Source: Dillenia suffruticosa (taxonomy: Eukaryota; Streptophyta; Magnoliopsida; Dilleniales; Dilleniaceae). From it: a stretch of DNA of 64,000 nt. The stretch is taken from NCBI GenBank assembly GCA_033439265.1, contig JAVTVX010000013.1, forward strand, positions 3,622,501 through 3,686,500. The letters are read 5' to 3'. The translations under genes and the position numbers were made by a program. This document shows positions 1 to 13,612 of the stretch, one piece after another (positions within the stretch are counted from its first letter, which is position 1; each line of letters starts with the position of its first letter). The notes beneath the pieces were generated by a model. That model had not been told where the DNA came from, did not search any database, and worked only from the letters and a program-made list of their open reading frames with translations.

Positions 1-3000
1 CAATAATTCGGTCGATCCATCGAAAGATCAAACGGTTAAAAAGGGGATAAAATGGAAAGAGTCGTAGATATTTTCTCTTTTTATTTAGATCCATTTGAAT
101 AATTCATCGATTTCATATATTTTAATAATAAAAATCAAATCGGAATAATTTTTGATCGAACCAACCAATCAGATTTGATATTAAAAATACGGATGAATTG
201 ATATACATGGATGTATCCATATATTTTATGAATATTTATTGAAAGGGACTGAAAGTCTATCTTCTTAGTTGGCACTACACGTTTGAAATTTCTATGAGAT
301 TGAGTTTGGATAAAAATTATAAAGTTGAAAAGCCATTATAATTCATCGAATTGGGTGTATTGGTGGTCTGTGATTTCTATAACTGAGATCAACAGTTTAT
401 GTTCTAGCAATTTCTTTTAGTATGACAAATTAAACTTTTCATACTTCCAATCTAATGATCAAAGATGGAACTTCTTGCGTGGATGAAGATCGCAGAATCA
501 AACATGTTTTGAACCAATTTACTTAATTTGGATGGTAAGGGAAAACCATGATTCATACGTATCGTATCGTGATACTTTTAACTTGTGATTGACATGTTTT
601 GGAATGACTCGGGAAATATCCCAATTATGCCAAGCCAATGTATATCTTTTATATTTGATTGGTCCAAATGAAACTTTGGGTAAATAGAATAATAATAATA
701 AATAAATAAATAATAATTGAGGAGAAGAATAGGCACGGTACGTTGTTCAAATTGGCTAAGAAAGTCATCCATTATGAGGAATGAAATCAAACATGACTTT
801 TTGAATACCATAATACCCCCCCCCCCAAAAAAAAAAGTCAATGGCCTGTTTTGACTGCAATTATGCATATGTATAAATAGAGGTCCTAGAAACGTATCCC
901 AGTTTACTTAAATATTATTATTATTTTTCTTGTAAAATATAATTATCGATGCAATCGTGCGAAAAAGAAAACAAAAATTACTTAAAACTTTTTTCATAGC
1001 TGAAATATTCTTCAAAATTTTTATATAGTCAAAAAGATAAAATTTCAAGATCAACTCGAATCTGCCTCTCTGGGCTGTGGGAAATGTGTGTGTAATGTAA
1101 AGATCATGAATTCTCACCAAAAAAAAAAAAATAAAAAAAAAAAATGTAAAGATCATGAACCCATGAACGGGACTCACAAGTTAGGCTGCTTCTTATATCA
1201 TATGTATAATGCCATGTGACACCAAGTCCTTTGGCCAAACAAATCCCCTGCAGAACATGTTACTACTCATAAAGTACATTTTGTCGTGCTGGGAGTGTGG
1301 GACACACTATTCTCCTCACAACTTCTCAATGCAATTTTTCGCTCCTTTTGGGGTCAGACAATTCATATTTTATGGGAATTTCATATTATTAAGAAGAAGA
1401 AATTGGGACAGAGATGAACAAAATTTGCAAAATAATGATAGGGAGCAACAAATATGTTAATCCCAATATTTAACCCAATTGAAAAAAAAAAAAAAGAAAA
1501 CTAAATATTCATGAAATCGATAGTCCTTCGTAATAGACATAGTCATAGTGTGTAGTTTAGAGTCCACCCTTTCATGAAAGATTATGATGTATTAAATTTT
1601 TGATATAGTGCCATTTGATAGGTGCGTCGTTTTGCCTTCATAATTTTTTTTTCTCCAACTAGTTAAAAAGCTGTACATTTTTGTCAATAATATTTTATTG
1701 TATATATATATTTATATATTTTAATTCAATATGATACTCTGAATTTAAATCTATGCTATTAAGGGTAACCCTTGTATTGTAGTTTTAATCACAAATCAAA
1801 GGAAGGAGATGTGCTTTTATATCACAAAAATTCATACGTTGGTTTTTTATCAGCGGATGCTCTTAATTAGATTGAATCCAAGTCCATTATTGACGGGTTT
1901 AAAATTGGTGACACTATTAATTTAGAAATTCTCCTGCCAATTAATTATTTATTATCTCTTTCTTTCTTCCTTATAGGACATTGAAGGGTCCTTATCATAA
2001 TTTGGATTTTTTGGACATAAGTGCCATTTTTTTCAAAATGTTGTCGGTGAAAAGGCATATACGAAAGCATCGACCATAAGCAAATCCTATGGTTTCTACC
2101 TTGGACCAAAAATTATCTGCAAAATATTATTTGCATGATTCCAACATTTTTAATAATACCACGGCTCTAACCAAATCCATTTCTATATTTTTGATTACAC
2201 AGATATTCAAATATGAAATTATCAAGTTGGGAGAAGGGGATTATGATAACTAGGCTATCCCTTTGGGGACTCAAATCCATTTCTATATTATTCATATATT
2301 TCATTGAATTTTTAAATTCATCTTTTCTTTTTATTCTATCTCTTTCTTATTTATTTGAATTTATGCATTTTGAGATTACCCATTTCTTTCTTATACAAAC
2401 TTCTCTATATTTATTCCTTTAATTGTTATATATGTATAACACACGTGTAATTTAAAACTAATAATATATATATATATGTATGTATATTAATATATTTATA
2501 TACACACATGTTGGCATTATAGAAGTCCTGCATATTTTTTCAGGATCAAAGTGACCAAGGGCGAACCAAGGGGGGAATGAAGCATCTATTCCTGAAATTT
2601 CTAAAAGAATGAACAAATATATAATTTATAAATTATAATCCCAAATATTATTTATCTCTCTACAAATTATAATTCATCCTTCTAAAATAAAAAATTTATA
2701 TATATGTCATACTTTGCCCTCGATTTATATTTTATCTCTAATAGTGATGTTATGGGGGAAAAAAGTAGTATTTTTGGACTGAATTTTGAACGAAATTTGT
2801 AGGGTTTTTTTTTTTTTTTTTTTTTCCACTTTTCAGCTTAAGAAAATTTTACAAATACAATTATAAGTGCTGACCTCTCTATATCAATCTAATATTACTA
2901 ATGCCAATTGTATAAAATTGTATCTTTCAATTAATACTAAAAGAAGCTGATTTTAAATCTTATGTACAGTTTTGTGATGATAATTTGGGTAAAAAAGGGA

Positions 3001-4739
3001 GTCATTTCATTGGACAATCTTTCATCTTTTTTTATTTTAAAAAAGGAAGATTTATATGTTCAAGTTTGGAGGCTTTTGAATGTGGTTGGAGGCTTTTGAA
3101 TGTGCTGGTGGTTGAAAAGGAGGACCCGCACAAGCTTCTAGCACCAGCCACCTGGGAAGTTAAAAATGACCTTTTGGGGGGGTTGGGGAGGTTGATTGAA
3201 GAAACCCCACTTTTTATATTTAGTAGGGTCTTAAAAATATTGAACATTTAATACACCCCAAGTCCTTATCTTAGGCGTGAACTCATTCACATACTAGCCT
3301 CACATTTATTTTGCGACAAATTACAACAAGACACCCACTAGACACGCATTTTAGAGAGAGAGAGAGAGAGAGAGAGAGAACCAAATAAAATTTTGGACTT
3401 CAAATTTGGTGCCTTGAACCAAGCTTGTTGAGACTTTGTGGGGGACTAAATATTGATAGGGATGTGTGGTTTAAGAATATTGAGCGAGAAACGAGATTTT
3501 CATTAAATGATATATGAAAATAATCACTTTTATCGCATAAAAAATATTAGTTCTCACAAAAACCTAATAAGACAAAAAAGAGTATCCAAGACGGGAGTAG
3601 GAGTACCAAATACCATGACGAGAAAAATGATGTTTTTGGAGAAGAGGTCGTAGGACAAACCCAATTGGTTTGGAACATTAAAAAAAGCTGAACACCTGGC
3701 AAGAGTTGAAGGGGTTGGCCCTTTGTCTCTGTCTTTGTTTGAATGGGAGAATTTCTGCTACGGCATTAAAAGGCCGGTTGCTACCTCCCAAGAATTGAAG
3801 GCTGATGTTTACAACCAATGGCACCATGACCACTTCTATTTGGTTGCTTCATATCGTTACTTGCATATCGTGTCTTCAAAGGGACAGTTTAGTGATCACA
3901 ATTCTCCTTTCTCAATCCGATAATTCCGGGTTTAAATTTCAGTGTAACAAAAAAAAAAATCCTAACATTGCTTTGGGAATGGCATTAGATGCTTCTTCTC
4001 TCTCTCTCTCTCTCTCTCTCTCTTAATATGCCAAGATAAGAAAATGAGGAAAAACATTTTTGGAAGCAATTTGAAGCATTCTCCACCAAATTAACAAGAG
4101 CTAGGGTATGGCTTTCCATCTCATTATTTGAACACCGAAAACTTGGTCCTTCCAACCTTATGCTATTCATGATCATTTCATGGATTTGCAAGTAACCAAG
4201 TTAAATTGACTGTTATAATATATTATGAATCAAAATCAAATCAAATCAAGGACACTGAGCAAACAAAGGATTTTAAGAGGCAATGTAACCATCTAGATTG
4301 AACTGGAAACAACCAACACAAGATAGGTATATGCAATGAAAATGATATATTTTTTGTGTTAATAATATATTTTACAAATTTAAAAAATATATTTGAATTG
4401 CAAAGGACATAATAATATGGTCAAACTTATATAGAGAGGCTGAAAAAGAAAAAATAAGGAAATCATGCTTGTCACATGGTCCAGCTCTAATCTCTTCCCT
4501 TAAGAAATAGTAAATATTTCTGTATTCCAGCATCTAACTCCCCACTTGAAGCTGTCATGCCTTACACCAAAAGCAGAGAATGACAAAGAGATTTAGTATT
4601 AAAATCGGCATGATGTGGCTTCTTTAATATGCTAGTTACATATAAAAATGCAAGCTTTGTTCTGCCTGATGCTAATCCATCGAGTTTTAAACTTCACTGT
4701 CTGGCTTCTGCCTAAAGTGACTTTGAATAAACAAAGACA
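1..4739. other. Intergenic region without a recognised gene
   Basis: No open reading frame here shows a recognisable domain or a plausible exon chain. The stretch holds A/T-rich DNA, a C11A10 tract at 816-836, a 20-nt tandem duplication at about 3065-3104, GA/CT microsatellites at about 3353-3379 and 3999-4022, and a SINE-like copy at about 3877-3959. A TATA-like TATAAATAG at about 875 has no gene that I can attach to it. Confidence 0.6.
3877..3959 (+). mobile_element. SINE-like element, copy A
   Basis: A short segment starts with AAAGGGACAGTTTAGTG, continues through a CT-rich middle, has a tRNA B-box-like GGGTTTAAATTTC, then GTGTAAC and an A tract. The same order of motifs recurs at 35754, 42880 and 49205, so it reads as one family. 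I see no clear target-site duplication here, which suggests an older copy than the one at 35754. Family assignment is inferred from the pattern only. Confidence 0.5.
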
Positions 4740-7700
4740 TTATAATAGCTTTACCTTGGATGGATTTGGTCGTGGAACATCAACTAACCGCTCCATCATC
4801 TGTAGCTGATCATAGGGTGCAATCTGCAGAATAACAAAGAAATAGCGAGACACAAGGGCTCAATATCATTAGCACTTTCCAACTTGTGATTCTAATGTTT
4901 TCCCACCTTCCTAACCTAGGCAGCATGGAGTATGCATGTGCGCACACACACTGTGTGTGCATGCACGCGTGTATGTGTGTCCATGTGAGTGTGTATGCAT
5001 CTGCATGTGCACATGCTTTCATGTGTGTGTACTTTGTACACATACATGAGACACTACAGCTAATTCAAGCAGAATTCAAACATATGAAATTAGCATCACC
5101 ATTGCCTATCACCAAGCGATTGTTTAAAATGGTAACCTTAGCAGTAAGTAAAACATGCATGTTTCTCAATACAAAGATGGGATCTAAAAGCCAAAGATGC
5201 ACTTTTTGTTCATAAACAAAGGCATAGCATATTGATGGTGAAAGAAATATTTTAAACATGAAGTCTGCATCGCTCCTTGAATATTAGAGTCCATGTGAAA
5301 ACACTGGCATCTAACTATAATATTTAAGAATGATTCTCATTTGATGTGTAACTTATGTTTATATAATTTCCAATAAGAAAAAAATTGTGTCAACATACTT
5401 GGTTAAATCCATCGGGCCACGTAATTGACACGGCATAGTTTCCCAGAGGTCGAATTTCTTCAGGTTCAATGTCTTCCGGCACATCAGCATATTGCAATTT
5501 CTGCTCCCCGGTCCATTCATCCTATTTCAAGCAAGAAAAAAATGATGCTGGACTTGGAAAAATTATTCCAACTAATGCTATAAAAGACCAAGTTGCAAGA
5601 TTCCAAGTTTATGATAGCTACTAATTTAAATTCATAGAGGACTTGTCAACAGACCTTTTATTTTCCAAAAAGTGTACTCTTGTCGCCTTGTAATAATTGA
5701 CATTATTGAATTCATTTTAGCCTATCTATCCTAGCAATGAACTACTCCATTAAAATCCATACCAAACATAGTTTTGACTTCCATCACAGCTATGACAGCA
5801 GCTGGGTTGTCCCAGTCCAATCTCCTTAGTTATTCTTCTTGGGTTTTCATGGAAAACAATTGAGGGCTTTGGATAACACATCAGGAATCTAGGTGAAGTT
5901 CCATTCACGGGAAACTTATAATATACATGAGTATCTAACAAGATAATACATATGGAAAACATAAAGTTTTAGGTGGTATTTTTAATGTTTTCAATTGACA
6001 AGGAAAAGGGCTTTCTGTTTTACTTTTGTTCTTTTCAATGAACAATTTTCTCCATGACAGAAGGGCAATAGTAGTTAGCAAGAGGAAGAAAATTATAAAT
6101 TTCCAGAAATCATACAAAAAGCCCCCCCTTTTTGGTTCAGAGCTATCTAGTTTTAAGAGTGGCATAAAACTCTCAAGTGATGGTCGATCATCATTGCTTC
6201 CCATGGAACTTCCACATGTTCTGGATCAACATAAAGACTTTCAAAATTTGTTATGAAACTTTTATCCCATGTCCAATAAACAGATTAGCTTGCAGAAAAT
6301 TATTAAAAATCAATACACTTTTGAAAGCAAAAACAGCATCTATCAAGGAGTGTTAGGCAAAAGACTGTTTAGATGGTCAACAATCACAGTGAATAAGAAA
6401 GAAACTCACATATAGGTTGAAGGAGCCACAAGAACTCTCAGTAAAGAACACACCCCACCCTCCTTTACCCAAAACATAATGATAAATAACCATACTGAAA
6501 AGGTTTAGGAGCGAGAAAGTATAAGACACTTCCAATTCAAACACTTCTAATTTGACATCAAGTCGTACACATATGCTGCATTGTTAATGTTGGTGTCCCT
6601 CATAATCCATTGTTAGTGAAAAAAGTCAAGAATGGAGACACACCATCCAAGCTCAGTAATAATAATTTGGTATAGTTCCAATAGCAAAGGTATTTTCCTT
6701 GTTTGGCTGATTCCAAATTCAAATTGTAATTAACCAAACAAATCACAATTAAACTTTTAAACGCAATGGGTTGTTCATATGTCCTTTAAGGCATAGAATA
6801 AACTATCTCATGCTAAAAACATTCAATACGAAGGAAACTGGGCTCGACATACCACACTATGGGCAGAGCGATCATTGCGTCTTACAGTTGCAGGGTGCAA
6901 AAGAAACTCTTCCTCTGAATCCGGTACTTTAACTCTAATTGCCTTGACAGATTTATCATAGGTGACAGCCGTTGACACTGAAGAGAAGAAGAAATACAAA
7001 ATAAGGGAATCCGTCAAGTAATAGAAAACTATATGAACAGTGTTGACGGTCCAGTGTGATATATGGTGTCAATATCAACCCAATGAACCGTTTGATTTTC
7101 ATGCCTGGTACTGCCACTGACTCTCATATTTATGTTATTCGTAAATTTGCAGGGACATTAAACACTTTCACCACTTACATGCAAACAAAACTATAAGTAC
7201 CATGTTTGCACATGTATTCATTTCTTATGGCACTTCCAATATTACTAATACTCGCTCAATGGGAGCAGTAACTACAAAATTTTCGCAGATGTTGTCAGAG
7301 CAGTAATGATATACGTACCTTGCTGCCGAATCTTTGCACACTGCCGCACCACACAAACTCCAAGCTCCTGGAATGTCTTTGCCACTTCACCTTGAGGCAC
7401 AGCAACCACTTCAGGCACTCCACTATCTCCAGAGGCAGAGATCTATCACAAAAAATTAGTAGTCATTATATCAAAATTAATTCTGCCTGCATTGCACTAA
7501 AAGTTCTTCAATTTGAACCTGAAATGATGTTTATTGGGAAAATTCCACAAGCAAATAGACTCAGATACGATCCTCAGAAAATTTAGCACAAAAGACAAGA
7601 ACTGTGTCAATGATCAAAGCTCAAGGCAAGTGGTGTATAGCTTGGAAGTCGAGCATAAAGAATCTACAGCATATTCAATAAAAGAAAAACGGTGAATGCT

Positions 7701-10700
7701 GGCCACAAAACAAGCTCAAAGGCACTCTAATGAGAAGCGTGTTTAACTGAATTTATTGCATGTGAAATTTTGAAATATGAATGAGTATATAGACACGTTA
7801 GTATCTGAAATGCACAAATTCTGTAAAAAATTCACCAGAATTCAAGAATATGAGCAAGCTGAAAACAACTATTCATGAGTGTAGAGTTCTGTCTGGATTA
7901 CATTTGGCATACACCATTAATAAATTGCCCGGAAATAGTAAAAGACTCGCAGTAAACACATACAGTTGGTCTTATAGGGAGATCAAACAGGTGGGGAATT
8001 CCAAACTGCTGAACAACCTGCATGATTTTGGTTTTAATTATTAGAAAATAGGTCCTCTTGCAAGATACTAATAACTAACTGAATCAAAATGCTTTTTTCT
8101 GAAAGTTATCTCAAACATCAAAAGTGTATGGATCAGATGCCTGCCTGAGAACCTGAACCTCTACCAAAAGGATAATACCGCTTTCCATCAGCATCAAAGT
8201 GGCACATATTCTCAACAACAGCAACACATGGTACCTGCAAGTCCAAATAGACTCAACAAAAATGAAAATGACAGCAATTAAATTCTGTTTTTAGATGATA
8301 AGGTAAAGTAATATAATCTATGTAGGATATTGATAAACAATTTAAATGAGGAAGTTCTAGGAATGCAAACCTTAAGCTTTGAAAACATGCGAACTCCTTT
8401 TGCAACATCTATGAATGCTAGCTTCTGAGGGGTCGTAACAATAACAGCAGCAGTTAAGGGGACTACCTGAAAGTTTGAACTGATGCAACTCAATAAATTG
8501 AAAGCACAAAAATGAGGGAGAACAAAAATCTGCTTTTAGGATTGTGTCTGTATGCTAGCAATGTGCCGTTCATAAAGTGCTTCACAAGATTAATATGCAA
8601 TAGTTAGTAAGTTAAAGTTTGAACAGAAACGCATCACAGTTTCCTCTCGAAAGGCTTAGATAAACAAGAAGTTTCAAAGTCCAATCAGATTACAGGGGTG
8701 CTTGCTAACCTGGCACAATGTAAGCTGAATATCACCAGTTCCTGGGGGCATGTCAATTACAAGGTAATCCAGCTCTCCCCTATAAAGTAAACCCACAGGA
8801 TAAGAGATAATAAAACCTCACAACTGCTAAAAATTCTATACTAGGCATGCAAGAACTAAATATTAAGAGGTGTAAAATGACACTCTATATTTGGAATCTT
8901 AGATCTGATAAGAAGGCACACCTTACCACTCACTTGTAGTCAATAGTTGATTGATGACTCCGGAAACCATTGGTCCTCGCATTATCGCACGCCCTTGACC
9001 AGCAAATCCAAAAGATACCAACTTGACTCCCAAGTATTCCGTGGGGATTATGCTTCTATTCTCTGGATTCTGGAAGAAGCTTTTAGAATATTATTGTTAA
9101 GGGATTTCACTAATCACAGCACCGAAAATAAGGATCAGGATATACCATTTCGAGAAGCCGGCTTTCAGGGGAGACCATGGTTGGCAAACTGGGACCATAA
9201 ACATCAGCATCAAAAATACCAACTCTAGCACCCATACCAGCCAAAGTGTATGCAAGATTTACTGCCACAGTTGATTTTCCCACACCTCCCTGCACAATAT
9301 AAATTAAAAGACGTAAATTACAGGAAGTGAAGAGCAGGGAGGAAAGAACAGAAGTCTATGTCTAACAAGAAACACAATATATAAAATGATTAATAAATGT
9401 CTGTAGAGGTCATCCGCTGCTGTTCTCTAGGGTGATCATAAAAGCCCGAAATAATAAAGTTTTCAATCATTTATCCACACAATTGTTGGTTTTCTTTCCA
9501 TCAATGTTATTGCAAATGTCATTCTAGAATCCCTTAGAAATAGTTATCTATTAGCCAAAGTTGTAACCTCTATGACTAACATCTTCATATATGACAATTG
9601 AAACATCTGCCTACTTTGGAAATTTTGAATTGCTACCTCATGATGGAATTCAGAAGCTCATTTATACAGAAATATTCCATAATATTCTTCTCAGTTGTCT
9701 CAAGATATTTTTTAGTTTTCTTTTTAGATTACACGTGAATGTGTCCCAAGTTGAGAGGGGAAAACGAGACAATAAACTCTCTCACTGGGAACATAAGAAC
9801 TTATTCAGAAACACTGGATCATCGCACTGTAACTGGGAGGTGTTATACTAATGCATGAGCTTCTCGAGCTCATTTAAGAAAAAAGATTCTCTTGACATAC
9901 ATAGAATTAAAGAAAAAAAAAAGATAATTTTTGGATCACATTTATTCTTTGTGAATTTCCAGGATTAGTGTGAGATAGAAATACGCACCTCCTCTTAACA
10001 ATGAGTGAATCAATGAATGAAAGTTTACCATAACTGAAAACTCAGACATGCGACAAACATATATGCAATACAAAGAATTGGGATGATGCAAATTTTGGAG
10101 CTCTTGCCTTGCAGCTTGAAACAGCTATGATATTTGAAATTGTCTGCAACCCTGCTGGAAGTTGATCTGCATAAATTGGCCTAGCTGGTTGAGCTGACAT
10201 AACAACCTTGACATTTTTAACCCAGGGAAGAGATGCAACAACCTGATTTGCCTGCTGCTCAAACTGCCAAGAGAACAAGTATATCACATTTTTTTATACA
10301 TCAATTCAGGTCAACAAACAGTATTTATGCACCATAAAAATATAAGGAAGAGAATAATGTTGAAAAGCACATGTAATAGAAACCCTTTTACATGCTAATC
10401 GTCAGTGGATTTCATGGGAAGAAAACAAAACTCGATTTGAAACATACATCAGTTCTGATCAAACAATGGTAATTGTGTTTCATTTACCATGTCCTTGATC
10501 GGACATGCTGGTGTCGTAAGCTCTAACCGAAACGAAACCTGAGAACAAAGTTGGATGCCTTTTGTAAGGACATAATCTATACATGTAAGCTAGGGAAAGA
10601 TTCACATCCATGTTCTAAATGACCTCGCCCGCAGTTTCATCAATATTCAAATCCTTCACAAATCCGCAAGAAACTATGTCTGTGCCAAAGTCGGGATCAA

Positions 10701-11987
10701 TAATTTGAGACAAGGCTTTCAATACATCACCCTCGGTTGTTCCACTTGCAACTCGGGAAGCACCAGCTGTATTGAAGCACACACATCACAATGGCATCAT
10801 AAGCAAATCTATTATGAATCCAGCATTCAAGGAAATACAACAGCATAATGTTTTCCCTGGTGCAGACACTAAATAATTTTTCCGCCACAAGAAAGATAAT
10901 CACAATTTGGGAAAACTAAATTTTTTGAAGTCACGATGCTTGTAGTATTTCATTGCAAATCCCAACCTAGATAGTTAGGATTTTGTTTTATTTTATTTTT
11001 TAATTTGGATATTCATGCTCATTATTAAAGTGTTCCCCATTTTTTATCATCAAATTTTGTAGATTAGATAACTGGCTCATGCCAAGAGAAGATCATATTA
11101 TTTGTACAAATGTATATGTTTGAATTCACTGCAGAAGTATAAAAGGTCTATGAGTAGATTACATTCTGAGAAAAGAAATTCCACATAGGCTCTTTCCAAA
11201 TATAAGAAAGACTAATGCTAAAGCATGTCTTTTTTTTTTTTTTTTTGCTTGATTGGAAAGATATTTTGACTGATTCAAGATTACTCCGGTTTGAATGGAT
11301 TGTCATTTAGGACTTACAATTTGGTCCATTTGACAGTTGACGTTGCATTACTCCTTTATTTCAAATCTTCAAAGCTTTTACCTTCTAAAAAAATTCAAAA
11401 AAGGGCATTAAAACTGTATGAAGCTTCGATGGGGCCAAGGTGATTCATTCGCCCAATAAGCAGTAGAGGCTCATTCAACCCTTGGGCCCTCATGAACTCC
11501 CAGACCACACATTTCACTTGTCCCCTCTAACCCTTTAACCAGGGAAAAAAAAGTAACGAAACTACACCCTTACGAATTGAACTGATTTCGGGGATCAAAG
11601 TCTCAATTCGATCAAATTCAAATACCGAAAATTAGCATACTGTAAGAACATGCAAAAAATAGTATCAAAATTCATTATAGTGAAACTATAATTAATATTA
11701 GGAAATTGAAAATTAAACCTTGAACAGAAGAAGCAGCTTTAGCTGAAATGGACCACAAGTTTGACCCACAACGACGTCTTAATGAAACCCTTTCGGGTAT
11801 TTGAGACAGCAAAAGTCGGTTGAAACCTGATACATAGAACAAAAAACACAAAGGTTACCAGAACCTGAAAACCCAAAGGTTACCAGAACCTGAAAAGTCT
11901 TTTTAGACAGACACAAGTACATTCGTAGTTACCTTTTGAGTTTTGAAAAGAGAGATAAGGTGAAGTTGGAGCTTGAAGAACTTGCAT
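4740..11987 (-). CDS. HCF101: Fe-S cluster assembly factor HCF101, chloroplastic (15 exons, 521 aa)
   Basis: Coding exons run 11987-11933, 11826-11719, 10766-10624, 10538-10488, 10263-10108, 9289-9146, 9069-8927, 8779-8710, 8466-8371, 8234-8145, 8017-7964, 7442-7319, 6977-6853, 5521-5399 and 4823-4740. Known family role: a P-loop scaffold/carrier of [4Fe-4S] clusters in the plastid stroma, needed for photosystem I. Seen here: a basic, Ser/Arg-rich N-terminus of about 55 residues fitting a transit peptide; a MIP18/DUF59 domain at about 65-135 with [10 protein letters not shown]; Walker A CKGGVGKS at 170-177; Mrp-type [11 protein letters not shown] and [10 protein letters not shown] motifs; and a C-terminal DUF971 region at about 425-510 with [13 protein letters not shown]. 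The start is supported by an in-frame TAA two codons upstream and by a CT-repeat leader. Length matches the roughly 530 aa I recall for Arabidopsis HCF101. Two introns appear to use GC donors (after 10108 and 8145). The frame is intact throughout, so the gene looks functional. Confidence 0.95.
4930..5050. repeat. Degenerate (GT/CA)n and TGCATG-rich repeat
   Basis: Alternating purine-pyrimidine sequence rich in TGTG, CACA and GCATGC runs for about 120 bases, just upstream (in + coordinates) of the last HCF101 coding exon and so inside the last HCF101 intron. It is simple-sequence DNA with Z-DNA-like character. The open frames across it are artefacts of repeat composition. Confidence 0.6.
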
Positions 11988-12010
11988 TTTTTAGAGAGAG
12001 AGAGAGAGAA
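11988..12010 (-). promoter_or_regulatory. CT-repeat 5' leader of HCF101
   Basis: On the coding strand a run of about eight CT dinucleotides ends a few bases before the HCF101 ATG. Pyrimidine-rich leaders of this kind are common in plant genes; a regulatory effect here is inference. It also accounts for a GA microsatellite on the + strand. Confidence 0.45.
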
Positions 12011-12649
12011 ACAGGAGCGGAAGTGCGAGAGCGCTTGTGAGCCTCATGTTCTTTAACCACTGCAACAGCTGAATGGTCACAATCCAAAGCAAAGAAAGAT
12101 CTGTCAATTATCGAAAGATTCAGTAAAAAAAATTAAATTAATTGTGCTGTGAAAACGATCGGTATTCGAAATGAAAACCCTTTTTTCTTTTTTAACTTTT
12201 CAGCACCCAACCCATAAATTCACCTCAAATAATGCCTAATAGACAAACAACCTCCTAAAAGAGACGACTAATAAGAAAATGCACTTTTAATCCAGTTAAA
12301 AATTCACTCTACTCTACATGATTGTGAATACGACAGAAAATCATTCCTCTTTTTCTCCTGAAAATTTTAATTTTTACTTAATAAATTTTATATTTTTTTA
12401 TAAAAAATACTTTAATTAAAAACTATTATAAATAAAATAAGATAAAATAGGATCCAATTAAAGAATTAAAGAATTAAAGAATGAGCTGTAAATCTTCCTC
12501 CCACGAAGAAAAAAAAAAAACAACGAACCACCTATGATTGCTCTACAAAAGCTTTTATGACAACTGGATTTTTGAAATAATGTGACCGAATACTAGAGGT
12601 GGTAGATTGGATTGGCCTTTCCCCACCCCCCCCCCAAAAAAAATGGAGC

Positions 12650-12699
<50 letters not shown>

Positions 12700-12849
12700 A
12701 GAGAAAGGCATACACACAGCAGACTGAGGCTATATCCAAGTGTTTGTATAGTTTCCACAATTTCGATGTGCAAACCTTGGCTAAATGCTTAGGTTCAAAC
12801 TTTCGTAATTGTACCGAGAAAGTTTTCAAGTCTATAATAATAATAATAA

Positions 12850-12884
<35 letters not shown>

Positions 12885-13612
12885 ACCTTTGTTCACTCAA
12901 ACGTTCTTATATACTAGGTTTGATTTATAAATTGTTGGCTGTGGCAGAGGTAGGCGGTTTCTCATTACGTTTGTAAAGCATTATGGTTGAAACAAAAAAA
13001 CAAGCGAAGCAAATAAATAAGGCAAAATCTGCTCATGACATTTTTGTCCATAGGACCATGCGCTCCACAAGCTTGTCTCTTGAGAACAATAAGCAGAACG
13101 GATCCAGGTATCCCCCCAAAAGATACATAAATCCAGCATCAGTAGTACAAGAGAGGGAGTGAAAACATTTTTGACATCGCCAACAGCTAACGTCTCGTAT
13201 TAGGTGACTATTCCCCATAACTGAATCGATATGTATGAAGAATAAGGAGATGCCGAAAAAATGCAATGACATTGAAAGAATGATCAATTCGTCTGACCTA
13301 CTAAAATAATGCAAGGCAACGTATAAATGTATACATTTAGAACAGTTTTCCAAGAGGAAAAGATGAATGCCTTCTAAGTTAAAAGCTTATGCCTTCGCTG
13401 ACTACATCTGCCAAGATATAATCAGAGCCTTCTCTGACACGGTAGCCCAAAGCAATTGCCCGGATGATTTTCAATATAAATGAATCAGTTCCAAGGGTGA
13501 TGAAGGGAAAAAATGCATGTACAAGAAGGGAGGCAGCAATCAGTAGGAATAGCTAAGTCGGAAATCAGAATTATGAACCAATTGTGCAATCTTGAAGAAT
13601 AACCCCTTTAAG
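12011..13612. other. HCF101 upstream region and VIN3-like gene 3' flank
   Basis: This spacer separates two minus-strand genes arranged head to tail. It carries a C10A8 tract at 12626-12643, a long (GA)n run at about 12655-12697 and an (ATAA/AAAT)n run at about 12836-12884. The part next to 13613 is probably the 3' UTR of the VIN3-like gene. Several open frames over the GA tract encode only dipeptide repeats and were not called. Confidence 0.55.
12655..12697. repeat. (GA)n microsatellite
   Basis: More than twenty consecutive GA dinucleotides, directly after a C10A8 tract. Apparent proteins of repeated Arg-Glu or Ser-Leu over it are simple translation of the repeat. Confidence 0.85.

Noticed and set aside
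578..1460. Short frames at both strands near a TATA-like sequence
   Set aside because: Low-complexity translations of poly-T/poly-A runs, no domain and no splice partners.
2985..3251. Overlapping frames on both strands around 3.0-3.25 kb
   Set aside because: They arise from a 20-nt tandem duplication and have no recognisable motif.
4810..5259. Frames of Cys/His/Thr-rich peptide at 4.8-5.2 kb
   Set aside because: Translation of a GT/CA repeat in the last HCF101 intron, not a zinc-finger protein.
9110..9295. Apparent short protein starting just before GGVGKS
   Set aside because: It is exon 6 of HCF101 read with flanking intron; the start shown by the bare frame is not the gene start.
12532..12860. 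Six frames of Ser-Leu or Arg-Glu dipeptide repeats
   Set aside because: They are translations of a (GA)n microsatellite.
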